Source: an uncultured Porphyromonadaceae bacterium (GTDB lineage Bacteria > Bacteroidota > Bacteroidia > Bacteroidales > Muribaculaceae). Taken from it: DNA of 8,521 nt. A model generated the notes under the pieces. That model did no database searches. It was not told the origin of the DNA and saw only the letters and a program-made list of their open reading frames with translations. The position numbers were made by a program, and so were the translations under genes. Location of the stretch: assembly GCA_938027385.1 (NCBI GenBank), contig CALJBF010000163.1:1-8521 (forward strand), read 5' to 3'. The stretch's first letter is position 1, and each line of letters begins with the position of its first letter. This document shows, piece after piece, positions 1 to 7,832 of the stretch.

Positions 1-45
1 AATCCTTAAAGGGGAGCCTTCACCCCGACAGACAAGAGGGCGACG
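1..45 (+). other. 5' flank of parC
   Basis: This short spacer contains a small GGGG/CCCC inverted repeat (13-16 with 23-26 or nearby), too weak to call a terminator, and a purine-rich AAGAGGG about 8 nt before the parC ATG that could act as a weak ribosome-binding site. No promoter motif is seen. In many Bacteroidota parE lies just upstream, but the window does not reach it. Confidence 0.35.
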
Positions 46-2910
46 ATGAATAAAGACGAAGAAATCCGCGACGAGAACCTGAATACAGACCATGAACCGG
101 CACCACGGGATGCCGCGACAGACGAACCGCATGCTGCCGCGGCCGATGAGCCGCAGGGTGCGATGACTGAAGAGCCCGAGGAGGCCGGAACCGATGAGCC
201 GCACGCCGACGTGACGGCTCCTGATGACATATACCTTTCGGCCGACGAGATCGAGGATGCCGAGGAGGTGGAACTCGAGGCAACACAGCTGCCTGCCGCC
301 CCCGGCACCGAGACCGCGCGCCTGAAACTTGGCGGCATGTTCCGCAACTGGTTCCTCGACTATGCCAGCTATGTGATACTCGAACGTGCCGTGCCGCATA
401 TCGACGACGGCCTGAAACCTGTGCAGCGCCGCATCCTGCACTCGATGAAGGACCTCGACGACGGCCGTTTCAATAAGGTGGCCAACATCGTCGGGCACAC
501 CATGCAGTATCACCCCCACGGCGACGCATCGATCAAAGACGCCCTGGTGCAGCTCGGGCAGAAAGACCTGCTTGTCGAGTGCCAGGGCAACTGGGGCAAC
601 ATCCTCACCGGCGACAGCGCCGCCGCCGGACGATATATCGAGGCGCGTCTGTCGCAGTTCGCCCTCGACACGCTCTACAGCCCCAAGGTTACGCAGTGGA
701 TTCCGTCATACGACGGCCGCAACCGCGAGCCGGTGACGCTGCCGGTGAAGTTCCCGCTGGTGCTGTTCCAGGGGGTGGAGGGTATCGCCGTGGGTCTGTC
801 GTGCAAGATACTGCCCCATAACTTCAACGAGATACTCGATGCCTCTGTGGCCTCGCTCAAGGGTGAGGAATTCACCCTGCTGCCCGATTTCCCCACCGGA
901 GGTCTGGTTGATGCCGGCCGCTACAACGACGGCCAGCGCGGCGGCGCCGTGAAGGTGCGCGCCCGCATCGAGAAGATCGACAACAAGACACTTGCCGTCA
1001 CCGAGATTCCCTACGGCAAGACCACCCGCGTGATTATCGACTCGATACTGAAGGCTTTCGAGAAGGGGAAGATAAAGATACGCAAGGTCGAGGACATGAC
1101 CACCGACACGGCGCGCATCCTGGTGCACCTTCTGCCGGGCACATCGTCTGACAAGGCCATCGACGCCCTGTATGCGTTCACCGACTGCGAGGTGGCCATC
1201 TCGCCCAACTGCTGCGTGATACGCAACGACAAGCCCGAGTTCCTGACTGTTAGCGAGCTGATACACCACAGCGCCGGGCGCACGCGCGACATCCTGCGCC
1301 GCGAGCTTGAGATCAGGCTCGGCGAGCATCTGGAACTGCTTGAGACCGCCTCGCTCGAAAAATGGTTCATCGAGCAGCGCGTCTATAAAGACAAGGGTTT
1401 CGAGCAAGGCGAGAACATCGAGGCCGTCATCGCCCATGTGCGGTCGCGACTGGGCGATTTCGAGGCCCTGCTGCCGCGCCCCGTCACCGACGACGACATA
1501 CTGAAACTGCTTGAGATACGCATGAAACGCATTCTCAAGTTCTCGTCTGAGGAGGCTGACCGCCAGATCGCCGCCTACAACGAGCGCATCGAGCAGCTGC
1601 GCGCGCATCTCGAGAACATCACCGGCTACACCATCGCCTGGTTTGAGTCGCTGAAAGAGAAATATGGCGCCGCGTTCCCCCGCCGCACCGTAATCCGCGG
1701 GTTCGACAACATCGAGGCGTCACGCGTGGCCGAGGCGAACGAAAAACTCTATTTCAACCGCGACGAGGGCTTTATCGGTACCGCGCTGAAGAAAGATGAG
1801 TTCCTTTTCAACTGCTCGGCCCTCGACGATGTCATAATCTTCTACAACGACGGCCGCTACAAGGTGGTCAAGGTGGCCGAGAAACTGTTCGTCGACAAGA
1901 ACGTGCGCCACATCGGCCTGTTCAAGCGCAACGACAACCGCACAATCTACAACGTCATCTACCAGGATGGCCGCGGCGGCACATATTATATGAAACGTTT
2001 TGCCGTGACCGGCGTCACACGTGACAAGGAGTACAACCTTACCCGCGGAACGGCCGGGTCGCGCATCGCCTGGTTCTCGGCCAATCCCAACGGCGAGGCC
2101 GAGGTGGTGAAGGTGACGCTGCGCCCCAAGCCGAGGCTCAAGACCCTGCAGTTCGACATTGACTTCTCGGAACTTGCCATCAAGGGGCGCCAGAGCCAGG
2201 GAAATATCGTGACCCGCAACGACGTGCACCGGTTCTCGCTGAAAGAGAAGGGGACATCCACCCTCGGCGGCCGCCGCGTGTGGTTCGATCCCGATGTGCT
2301 GAGGCTGAACTACGACGGGCGCGGCGAACTGTTGGGCGAGTTCCAGGGCGACGACATGGTGCTTGTGATCACCCGCACCGGCGAGTATTACATGACAAAC
2401 TTCGACGCCGCCAACCATTACGACGACAATATACTGCGCATCGAGAAGTTCCGCCCCGGACATGTGTGGACGGCCCTGCTCAACGATGCCGACCAGAAAT
2501 ACCCGTACATCAAGCGGTTCACTTTCGAGCCGTCGACAAAGCGCCAGCGCTATCTGGGCGAGAATCCGGCCTCGACTCTGATTGCCCTCAGCGACCACGC
2601 CGGGGCGCGGTTCCGCGTGACGTTCGGTGGCGCCGATGCTTTCCGCGAGCCGATGGAGGTGGATGCCGCCGAGTTTATCGCCGTCAAGTCGTTCAAGGCC
2701 AAGGGTAAACGCCTTACCACCTGGGTCATCGATTTAGTCGAGGAGCTTGAACCGGATCCCGTGGCCGACGAGCGCGAGGGGGAGCAGGATGTGACCGACG
2801 GCACGGAAACACAGGTTTCTGACGCCGAGGGGCCCGATAGCGCCACGGATGACATTTCTGATGACGAGCTCGCCGATGAAATCAACGGTCAGGCCCGTCT
2901 CTTTGAATAA
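46..2910 (+). CDS. parC: DNA topoisomerase IV subunit A (ParC), Bacteroidota type
   Basis: This is the DNA-cleaving and rejoining subunit of topoisomerase IV, which acts with ParE (outside the window) to decatenate and relax chromosomes in the cytoplasm. The 954-residue protein has an acidic, E-P-rich N-terminal extension (about 1-91), and the conserved core begins near 95 (FRNWFLDYASYVILERAVPH). The quinolone-pocket motif HPHGDASIKDALVQ lies at 156-169. The catalytic tyrosine is Tyr197 within AAAGRYIEARLS. A helical coiled-coil region covers roughly 430-540, and a beta-pinwheel-like C-terminal domain runs from about 590 to 890. That domain holds the degenerate box KGRQSQGN at 713-720, typical of ParC rather than the GyrA box. 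A Glu/Asp-rich tail (about 895-954) ends in QARLFE. The serine usual at the first quinolone-contact site is Ala161; Asp165 is retained. ATG at 46 is the first start, preceded by a purine-rich stretch; internal Met40 and Met98 are less likely because the acidic extension is family-typical. ParC over GyrA is a confident call. Confidence 0.95.
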   Translation: MNKDEEIRDENLNTDHEPAPRDAATDEPHAAAADEPQGAMTEEPEEAGTDEPHADVTAPDDIYLSADEIEDAEEVELEATQLPAAPGTETARLKLGGMFRNWFLDYASYVILERAVPHIDDGLKPVQRRILHSMKDLDDGRFNKVANIVGHTMQYHPHGDASIKDALVQLGQKDLLVECQGNWGNILTGDSAAAGRYIEARLSQFALDTLYSPKVTQWIPSYDGRNREPVTLPVKFPLVLFQGVEGIAVGLSCKILPHNFNEILDASVASLKGEEFTLLPDFPTGGLVDAGRYNDGQRGGAVKVRARIEKIDNKTLAVTEIPYGKTTRVIIDSILKAFEKGKIKIRKVEDMTTDTARILVHLLPGTSSDKAIDALYAFTDCEVAISPNCCVIRNDKPEFLTVSELIHHSAGRTRDILRRELEIRLGEHLELLETASLEKWFIEQRVYKDKGFEQGENIEAVIAHVRSRLGDFEALLPRPVTDDDILKLLEIRMKRILKFSSEEADRQIAAYNERIEQLRAHLENITGYTIAWFESLKEKYGAAFPRRTVIRGFDNIEASRVAEANEKLYFNRDEGFIGTALKKDEFLFNCSALDDVIIFYNDGRYKVVKVAEKLFVDKNVRHIGLFKRNDNRTIYNVIYQDGRGGTYYMKRFAVTGVTRDKEYNLTRGTAGSRIAWFSANPNGEAEVVKVTLRPKPRLKTLQFDIDFSELAIKGRQSQGNIVTRNDVHRFSLKEKGTSTLGGRRVWFDPDVLRLNYDGRGELLGEFQGDDMVLVITRTGEYYMTNFDAANHYDDNILRIEKFRPGHVWTALLNDADQKYPYIKRFTFEPSTKRQRYLGENPASTLIALSDHAGARFRVTFGGADAFREPMEVDAAEFIAVKSFKAKGKRLTTWVIDLVEELEPDPVADEREGEQDVTDGTETQVSDAEGPDSATDDISDDELADEINGQARLFE

Positions 2911-2913
2911 GTT

Positions 2914-3780
2914 ATGAAAAGCAATGGAATATACGGCCTGATGTGTGGTGTGGCGATTGCCGCCGCGGCTGTTGCCACACCTTCACGGGCCGGTGCCGCT
3001 GAGCCGGTGCTTAGGCCGGTTACATCGTCATGGATGCTCTCGGCCGGTACGTCGCATCTGGTCGACACCTACCTTACGCCGCTCAAATATGACGGCTGGA
3101 GCCTGGCAGTCGACTACGAGCGCTCGCAGGCCATGAAGTTCGACCCCGAAAGGTGGACGCAGCGGCTCACGGCGGCTCTCGATTTCGACCATGCCGACAA
3201 CCCGGCGCGCAACGCCTCGATGCTCTATGCCTCGCTCTCGGCGACGTGGGGGATGCAGAGGCTGTTCAATCTGCCATGGGGGATACGTGCCGGCGTGGGA
3301 CCGCAGGCACGCGGCGATATCGGTGTGCTCTACAACGAGCGCAACAGCAACAATCCGGCCTCGGTAAAGGCCGACGTGACAGTAGGTGCCGAGGGGTCGC
3401 TCTCGTACACCGTGCGGCTGGGGCGCATGCCGGTGACCCTGCGCTATCAGACCGCCATACCGCTCACCGGCGTGTTTTTCTCGCCGCAGTACGACGAGCT
3501 GTATTACGAGATATACCTCGGCAACCATGCCGGATTGGCACACGCAGCCTGGTGGGGGAACTACTTCCGCTGGGAAAACCAGCTCACCGCCGACCTTGAT
3601 TTCTCGGCAACGCGGCTCAGGGTCGGTTTCCGGTCTGACCTGCTGTCGACCCGTGTCAACAACATCACCTCGCGCGTCTGCACGTTTGCGTTCATCGTCG
3701 GCGTTACCACCGACTGGTTCTCGATACCGCGTCGGCAGGGGCTGCCTGCGTCAGACACGTCAGTAATATATGCCTACTGA
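2914..3780 (+). CDS. DUF3316 family protein, probable outer-membrane beta-barrel
   Basis: The 288-residue exported protein has an N-terminal signal peptide: a hydrophobic stretch at about 8-22 and a probable signal peptidase I site after Ala-Gly-Ala near 29. The mature part is rich in alternating polar and aromatic strands and matches the DUF3316 family as I know it from Bacteroidales. Its hallmarks are an early SAGTSHLVDTYLTPLKYDG segment, a central GVLYNERNSNNPAS segment, RYQTAIPLTGVFFSPQYDELYYEIYLG, and a closing strand SRVCTFAFIVGVTTDWF. Family length is usually similar, so it looks complete. The function of DUF3316 is not established; the strand pattern suggests a small outer-membrane barrel, which is inference. 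The start is only 3 nt after the parC stop and the next gene begins 2 nt after its stop, so it is probably co-transcribed and translationally coupled. Confidence 0.88.
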   Translation: MKSNGIYGLMCGVAIAAAAVATPSRAGAAEPVLRPVTSSWMLSAGTSHLVDTYLTPLKYDGWSLAVDYERSQAMKFDPERWTQRLTAALDFDHADNPARNASMLYASLSATWGMQRLFNLPWGIRAGVGPQARGDIGVLYNERNSNNPASVKADVTVGAEGSLSYTVRLGRMPVTLRYQTAIPLTGVFFSPQYDELYYEIYLGNHAGLAHAAWWGNYFRWENQLTADLDFSATRLRVGFRSDLLSTRVNNITSRVCTFAFIVGVTTDWFSIPRRQGLPASDTSVIYAY

Positions 3781-3782
3781 TC

Positions 3783-4802
3783 ATGAAAAAGATACTGCAC
3801 ATCATCATCGCGATGGCGGCCGCACTGGGCGCCGTGTCGTGCCATGAGGTCGAGGTGTATGACACCGATCCGCACGGCACTTTCGAGCAGCTGTGGACCA
3901 TACTTGACACCCATTACTGTTTCTTCCGCGAGAAGGGTGTCGACTGGGAGGAGGTGCATGCCCGCTACGCGCCGCGTATCTCTGACCAGATGACCCGCGA
4001 GGAGCTGTTTGCCGTCTGCGCCGAGATGCTCGACGAACTGCGCGACGGCCACACCAACCTTTCGGCGCCGTTCCAGACATCATATTACCGGCGCTGGTGG
4101 AGCGACTATCCGCAGAACTACCAGGCGCGCCTGGTCGAACAATACTACTTCAACTTCGAGTATAAGTCGGCCGGTGCCATCGACTATGGCATGCTGCCGC
4201 AGAACATAGGTTACATGCGCTACAGCTCGTTCGCCTACGGAATCGGTGACGGGAACCTCGATGCCATACTCGGCTACATGGCCACCGCCGACGGCGTGAT
4301 CATAGACGTGCGCGACAACGGCGGCGGCTCGATGACAAACGTCGAGACCCTGGTGGCCAGGTTCATCACGCAGAAGACCTTGGCAGGCTCGATCTGCCAC
4401 AAGACCGGTCCGGGGCACGACGATTTCTCGGAACCGTACGCCTATTACTATTATCCGGCTCCCGAGGGGCGTTTGCTCTGGGGAAAACCTGTGGTTGTGC
4501 TTTGCAACCGCTCGACATTCTCGGCGGCCAACAATTTCGTATCGGTGATGAAATCGCTACCCCTTGTCACCATCGCGGGTGCCACGACCGGCGGCGGCTC
4601 GGGCATGCCGTTCAACTCCGAGCTTACCAACGGCTGGGGGGTGCGTTTCTCGGCCTCGCCGGTGCGCGACCCCGAGGGGCATCTCACCGAGTTCGGCGTT
4701 GAACCCACCGAAGGGTGTGCCGTGGACCTTGACCCTATGGAGGCGCTCAACGGTCACGACACGATGCTTGATTTCGCCATCAGACTTTTGCAGAAGAAAT
4801 GA
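3783..4802 (+). CDS. S41-family serine peptidase, lipoprotein
   Basis: This 339-residue predicted lipoprotein has signal residues MKKILHIIIA and a lipobox ending at Cys20 (GAVSC). It belongs to the S41 (tricorn / C-terminal-processing protease) superfamily. An N-terminal helical part holds LRDGHTNL with His90. A VRDNGGGS segment (Arg177 to Gly182 and on) and RSTFSAANNF with the candidate nucleophile Ser247 follow, then GATTGGGSG (about 266-274) and the EFGVEPTEG end motif. No PDZ domain is apparent between His90 and the core, and the lysine that serves as general base in CtpA-like enzymes is not visible after Ser247. The Ser/His arrangement therefore resembles tricorn-type rather than CtpA-type members (inference). 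It probably cleaves peptides or proteins in the periplasm; the substrate is unknown. It ends in an ATGA overlap with the next gene. Confidence 0.9.
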   Translation: MKKILHIIIAMAAALGAVSCHEVEVYDTDPHGTFEQLWTILDTHYCFFREKGVDWEEVHARYAPRISDQMTREELFAVCAEMLDELRDGHTNLSAPFQTSYYRRWWSDYPQNYQARLVEQYYFNFEYKSAGAIDYGMLPQNIGYMRYSSFAYGIGDGNLDAILGYMATADGVIIDVRDNGGGSMTNVETLVARFITQKTLAGSICHKTGPGHDDFSEPYAYYYYPAPEGRLLWGKPVVVLCNRSTFSAANNFVSVMKSLPLVTIAGATTGGGSGMPFNSELTNGWGVRFSASPVRDPEGHLTEFGVEPTEGCAVDLDPMEALNGHDTMLDFAIRLLQKK

Positions 4803-5917
4803 AAAGAGAGATATACAGGCTTGCGGCAGCGGTGTTGCTGTCGCTCGTCACGCTGGCTGTGACCTCGTGCGGCGGCAGACAGACCGCCACCGGCACACCG
4901 CAGGGGAATATCGTCACCGACGCCTCTCTGCTCCGCATCATTCCCGACGGGAAAGGTGAGCTTGTTGAGATCGTGAACCCCTGGGACACCACACGTCTGC
5001 TGGGGCGCTACTACCTGTATGCCGACAGCGCCACCTCCATACCCGCTGACGCCACCGGCGTGAGGGTACCGCTTGGCCGTTCGGCTGTGTTCGGCACAGT
5101 GCACCTCGGCGCCATCGGCGAGCTTGGCGCCCTTGACCGGGTGGCGGCCGTGGCCGACGCACAGTATATCGGCCTCGCTGAAGTAAAAAGCGCTCTTGCC
5201 GACGGGCGCATGGTTGACCTGGGTCCCTCGATGAGTCCGTCTCTTGAGAAGATTGTGGCCCTGCGCCCCGATGCCCTGCTGGTATCACCCTTCGAGAATA
5301 CCGGCCACGGCGTGCTTGACAATGCCGGACTCACCCTCATCGAGATGGCCGACTATATGGAACCCACACCTCTTGGCCGTGCCGAATGGATAAGGCTCAT
5401 CGGACGCCTTTACGGGCGTGCCGCAGAGGCGGATTCGGTATTCTCGGCCGTGAAAGAGACCTATACCGCACTGGCGGCCGAGTCGGCGAAACTCTCGCCG
5501 AAACCGCGCGTGATCACCGAACAGTTCACCGACGGATACTGGTTCGTGCCGGGTGGCAAAAGCTACATGGCGCGTCTGCTTGCCGATGCCGGGGCCGACT
5601 ACCCCTGGGCCGATGACGGTTCGGCGGGGTCGTTGCAGCTCGACTTCTCGGCGGTACTGGCCAAAGGTGGCGATGCCGACTACTGGCTTATCCGCACATA
5701 CGGCGAAGATCTGACACTTGACGGTCTCAAAGAGCGCTATCCGCTGAACGCGCGTTTCAAGGCTTTCTCGACCGGGGGTGTGTATAATTGCAACACGGCG
5801 GTGTCGTCGCTGTTCGAGGAGTTTCCGTTCCACCCCGAGCGTCTGCTTGCCGACTATGCCGCGATTTTCGCCGGGCGCGGCGACAGCGGCCTCAGGTATT
5901 TCCATCGCGTGAAGTGA
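4799..5917 (+). CDS. ABC transporter substrate-binding lipoprotein (BtuF/FepB/FhuD class)
   Basis: The 372-residue periplasmic solute-binding protein is of the helical-backbone class used for iron-siderophore, heme and cobalamin import. A lipoprotein signal leads to Cys24 (AVTSC). The first lobe contains VPLGRSAVFGTVHLGAIGELGALDRVAAVADAQYI and DLGPSMSPSLEKIVALRPDALLV. A long connecting helix follows ADYMEPTPLGRAEWIRLIGRLYGRA, and the second lobe carries PRVITEQFTDGYWFVPGGKSYMARLLADAGADYPWAD. The EMADYMEPTPLGRAEW segment is typical of Bacteroidales members annotated as iron-complex or B12 binding proteins. Ligand identity cannot be read from the sequence, and no TonB-dependent receptor or cobalamin riboswitch lies nearby. 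Its ATG shares the ATGA overlap with the upstream peptidase stop, and the permease starts 4 nt after its stop. Confidence 0.92.
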   Translation: MKREIYRLAAAVLLSLVTLAVTSCGGRQTATGTPQGNIVTDASLLRIIPDGKGELVEIVNPWDTTRLLGRYYLYADSATSIPADATGVRVPLGRSAVFGTVHLGAIGELGALDRVAAVADAQYIGLAEVKSALADGRMVDLGPSMSPSLEKIVALRPDALLVSPFENTGHGVLDNAGLTLIEMADYMEPTPLGRAEWIRLIGRLYGRAAEADSVFSAVKETYTALAAESAKLSPKPRVITEQFTDGYWFVPGGKSYMARLLADAGADYPWADDGSAGSLQLDFSAVLAKGGDADYWLIRTYGEDLTLDGLKERYPLNARFKAFSTGGVYNCNTAVSSLFEEFPFHPERLLADYAAIFAGRGDSGLRYFHRVK

Positions 5918-5921
5918 TATC

Positions 5922-6938
5922 ATGACCCGTAAGAGCGACATATCACTGTGGTGTGCCCTGGCGGCTGTGATTCTCCTGGGTGCGGGACTGCTGTTCTGCG
6001 GCACGGTCGACATTCCCGCGGCCGACGTTCTGGCCGCGCTGACCGGACGAGCGGGTGCCGACACCACTGTCTCGGCCATCGTGTGGCAGTTGCGCGTGCC
6101 GGCGGTATTCACCTCGCTTGCCGCAGGCGTGGCGCTGTCGGTGGCTGGCCTGCTGCTGCAGACAACGTTCGACAATCCGCTGGCCGGTCCGTCGATACTG
6201 GGCGTCTCCACGGGGGCATCGCTCGGTGTGGCCGTGCTGATGCTCGCCATGGGTGGCGCCGCGGGAGCGGGATGGTATCTCGGTACCATAGCGGGCGCCG
6301 TAATAGGTGCGGCGGGGGTGATGGCACTGCTGTTGCTCTTTTCGACCGTCGTGAAAAGCCATACCATGCTGTTGATTGTGGGTATCCTGATCAGTTACCT
6401 GGCCTCGGCTGCCATCTCGTTGTTGAATTTCTATTCCACCGCGCAGGGGGTACATTCTTACGTAATATGGGGCCTGGGGTCGTTCTGGGGGCTTACTCCC
6501 GAACGCACATGGGTATTCTGCACCGCCGCCGGGGTGGCAACCGTCGCCTCTTTGCTGTTCATTAAACCACTGAATGCCATGCTGCTCGGCGACACCTACG
6601 CCCGGTCTATGGGCGTCTCGCTCAGGGCTATGCGCAACTGGCTCTATGTGGTTTCTGGCCTGCTGACGGCGCTTGTGACGGCATTCTGCGGCCCCATAGG
6701 ATTTCTGGGGCTTGTGGTGCCGCATATCGCGCGGCTCACCACAGGCACCTCCAACCACGCGCGGCTGTTGCCCGCCACCATTGTGTGGGGAGCCGCCACG
6801 GGGCTGTTGTGCTCGTTCCTGAGCGTGGCCTGCGGCCGCGGCAGTGTGATACCGGTCAACGCAATCACCCCCGTGATCAGCATTCCCGTAATAATCTACG
6901 TGATAATAAACCGCGACAGGCTCTCATATTTCAGGTGA
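5922..6938 (+). CDS. FecCD/BtuC-family ABC transporter permease
   Basis: This 338-residue inner-membrane permease of the FecCD family should form a homodimer that carries the ligand delivered by the preceding binding protein. Hydrophobic segments run through most of the length (first near 8-27), consistent with the ten-helix fold of BtuC. Family motifs include LRVPAVFTSLAAGVALSVAG from 57, NPLAGPSILGVSTGASLG at 85-102, the cytoplasmic coupling region GDTYARSMGVSLRAMR at 223-238, and CGPIGFLGLVVPHIAR at 256-271. The C-terminus, IIYVIINRDRL, is also typical. Length is normal for the family (about 330-350) and no break is seen. Start ATG at 5922 lies 4 nt after the upstream stop. Confidence 0.95.
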   Translation: MTRKSDISLWCALAAVILLGAGLLFCGTVDIPAADVLAALTGRAGADTTVSAIVWQLRVPAVFTSLAAGVALSVAGLLLQTTFDNPLAGPSILGVSTGASLGVAVLMLAMGGAAGAGWYLGTIAGAVIGAAGVMALLLLFSTVVKSHTMLLIVGILISYLASAAISLLNFYSTAQGVHSYVIWGLGSFWGLTPERTWVFCTAAGVATVASLLFIKPLNAMLLGDTYARSMGVSLRAMRNWLYVVSGLLTALVTAFCGPIGFLGLVVPHIARLTTGTSNHARLLPATIVWGAATGLLCSFLSVACGRGSVIPVNAITPVISIPVIIYVIINRDRLSYFR

Positions 6939-6945
6939 GTGAGAA

Positions 6946-6981
6946 GTCGGACGCGTCGGACAGGTCAGACGAGTCTGACCG
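6946..6981. repeat. Four-unit 9-bp repeat, consensus GTCNGAC plus NN
   Basis: Between permease stop and ATPase start, the heptamer GTCNGAC recurs at 6946, 6955, 6964 and 6973 with exactly 9-bp spacing (N = G, G, A, T), and the two bases between units vary. The heptamer is itself quasi-palindromic, and units 3 and 4 form a perfect inverted repeat (GTCAGAC, GA, GTCTGAC at 6964-6979) able to fold as a small hairpin in RNA. The array fills most of the 62-nt intercistronic gap. In the ATPase frame it is open and would encode an S-D-rich stretch if the GTG at 6935 were used. Confidence 0.85.
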
Positions 6982-7000
6982 ACTAAAAACAAAAGATCAG

Positions 7001-7753
7001 ATGCTCAGCCTTGATGACATAACCGCCGGTTACGGCGACCGCACGTTAATCTCCGGTGCCACGGCCACGTTGCGCCCCGGTGAGCTTGTGGGGCTGCTCG
7101 GCGCCAACGGTACCGGAAAGTCCACACTGCTCAAGATAATGTCGGGGCGGCTGGCGCCGCTGTCGGGCACCGTGACTGTCGAAGGGCGCGACATCGCGCG
7201 TCTGAGCGGTCGCGAGATGGCCTTGCGGGTGGCGCTTGTCACCACGGGTCGCCCGGGCGCGGGGGCGCTGACGGTCAGCGAGGTCGTGGCTATGGGACGC
7301 TACCCGCATACCGGATTCTTCGGGCGCCTCTCGGCCGATGACCGCCGAATCGTCTCGGCCGCTCTGGCCGATGTGGGAATGACCGGCTTTGCAGACAAAC
7401 AGATGTCGACCCTCAGCGACGGCGAGGCGCAGAAAGTGATGATAGCGCGCGCACTGGCGCAGGATACTCCGGTGATACTGCTCGACGAGCCTACGGCGTT
7501 TCTCGATGCCGCCTCGCGTATCGAAACTCTCGACCTTCTGCGTCATCTTGCCGCCACGCGCTCAAGGGCCATATTGCTGTCGACACACGACATCGCCCCC
7601 GTGCTCAGACGTGCCGACCGGCTCTGGCTGGTGCATGACGGGCGACTCGTCACCGGTACTCCCGCCGCGTTGGCCGATGATGCCGACGGTCTGCCGGCTC
7701 TCTTTGCCGGGCGCGGGGTCAGGTTCAATGCCGGGATAGGCGATTTCGAGTGA
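7001..7753 (+). CDS. ABC transporter ATP-binding protein, FecE/BtuD type
   Basis: The 250-residue ATPase powers the adjacent importer. Walker A is GANGTGKST at 34-42, the signature is LSDGE at 138-142 (a variant of LSGGQ), Walker B with catalytic Glu is VILLDEP at 158-164, and the switch histidine is His196 in STHD. At the usual Q-loop position the sequence is ALVTTGRP (78-85), so the canonical Gln appears replaced by Thr81 or Thr82. I recall similar T-for-Q variants in Bacteroidales homologues, but this needs an alignment. The start was placed at ATG 7001 because it gives the family-typical beginning MLSLDDITAGYGDRTL and is preceded by an A-rich stretch, which favours initiation in this phylum. 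A GTG at 6935, overlapping the permease stop as GTGA, would add 22 hydrophilic residues encoded by a 9-bp repeat. An ATG at 6785 lies inside the permease and is rejected. Confidence 0.93.
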   Translation: MLSLDDITAGYGDRTLISGATATLRPGELVGLLGANGTGKSTLLKIMSGRLAPLSGTVTVEGRDIARLSGREMALRVALVTTGRPGAGALTVSEVVAMGRYPHTGFFGRLSADDRRIVSAALADVGMTGFADKQMSTLSDGEAQKVMIARALAQDTPVILLDEPTAFLDAASRIETLDLLRHLAATRSRAILLSTHDIAPVLRRADRLWLVHDGRLVTGTPAALADDADGLPALFAGRGVRFNAGIGDFE

Positions 7754-7832
7754 ATATGAGGCACTGCGCCCCGGGTAACCCTCTGTAGGGAGCCATTCTA
7801 TGCGTTTTTATAAAAAAAAGAGGCATTAAACC
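7754..7832. other. Spacer after the ABC operon, no clear terminator
   Basis: A 4-bp CCCT/AGGG hairpin at 7779-7790 is followed, only after 14 further bases, by a T run at 7805-7809. This is not a convincing intrinsic terminator. The A/T-rich stretch TTTTTATAAAAAAAA at 7805-7819 lies just upstream of the -33 region of the downstream promoter and could serve as an UP-like element (inference). Confidence 0.35.

Larger units (their letters stand above)
46..7753 (+). other. Probable single operon: parC - DUF3316 - S41 - ABC importer
   Basis: Six plus-strand genes follow each other with gaps of 3 nt, 2 nt, a 4-nt overlap, 4 nt and 62 nt. No terminator-like hairpin or Bacteroides-type promoter was noticed at the junctions. 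Co-transcription is therefore likely, although a promoter inside a coding region cannot be excluded. The operon promoter must lie upstream of the window or in the first 45 bases, where none is visible. Confidence 0.7.

Noticed and set aside
706..1608. Minus-strand open frame of 300 codons inside parC
   Set aside because: It is a shadow of the parC codon pattern with no start context and no family resemblance; the same holds for the antisense frame at 1720-2598.
4750..4800. Cobalamin riboswitch or separate promoter ahead of the ABC importer
   Set aside because: The binding-protein start overlaps the peptidase stop by 4 bases, leaving no leader, and no TAnnTTTG motif or B12-box-like sequence was seen there.
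5285..6367. Long minus-strand open frame of 360 codons across the binding-protein and permease genes
   Set aside because: It is antisense to two clear genes with strong family motifs, has low-complexity composition and no recognisable domain; long shadow frames are expected in GC-rich DNA.
6785..7000. Upstream extension of the ATPase reading frame from ATG 6785
   Set aside because: It would overlap 154 bases of the permease in another frame, and the added residues have no ABC-ATPase similarity; ATG 7001 gives the normal family N-terminus.
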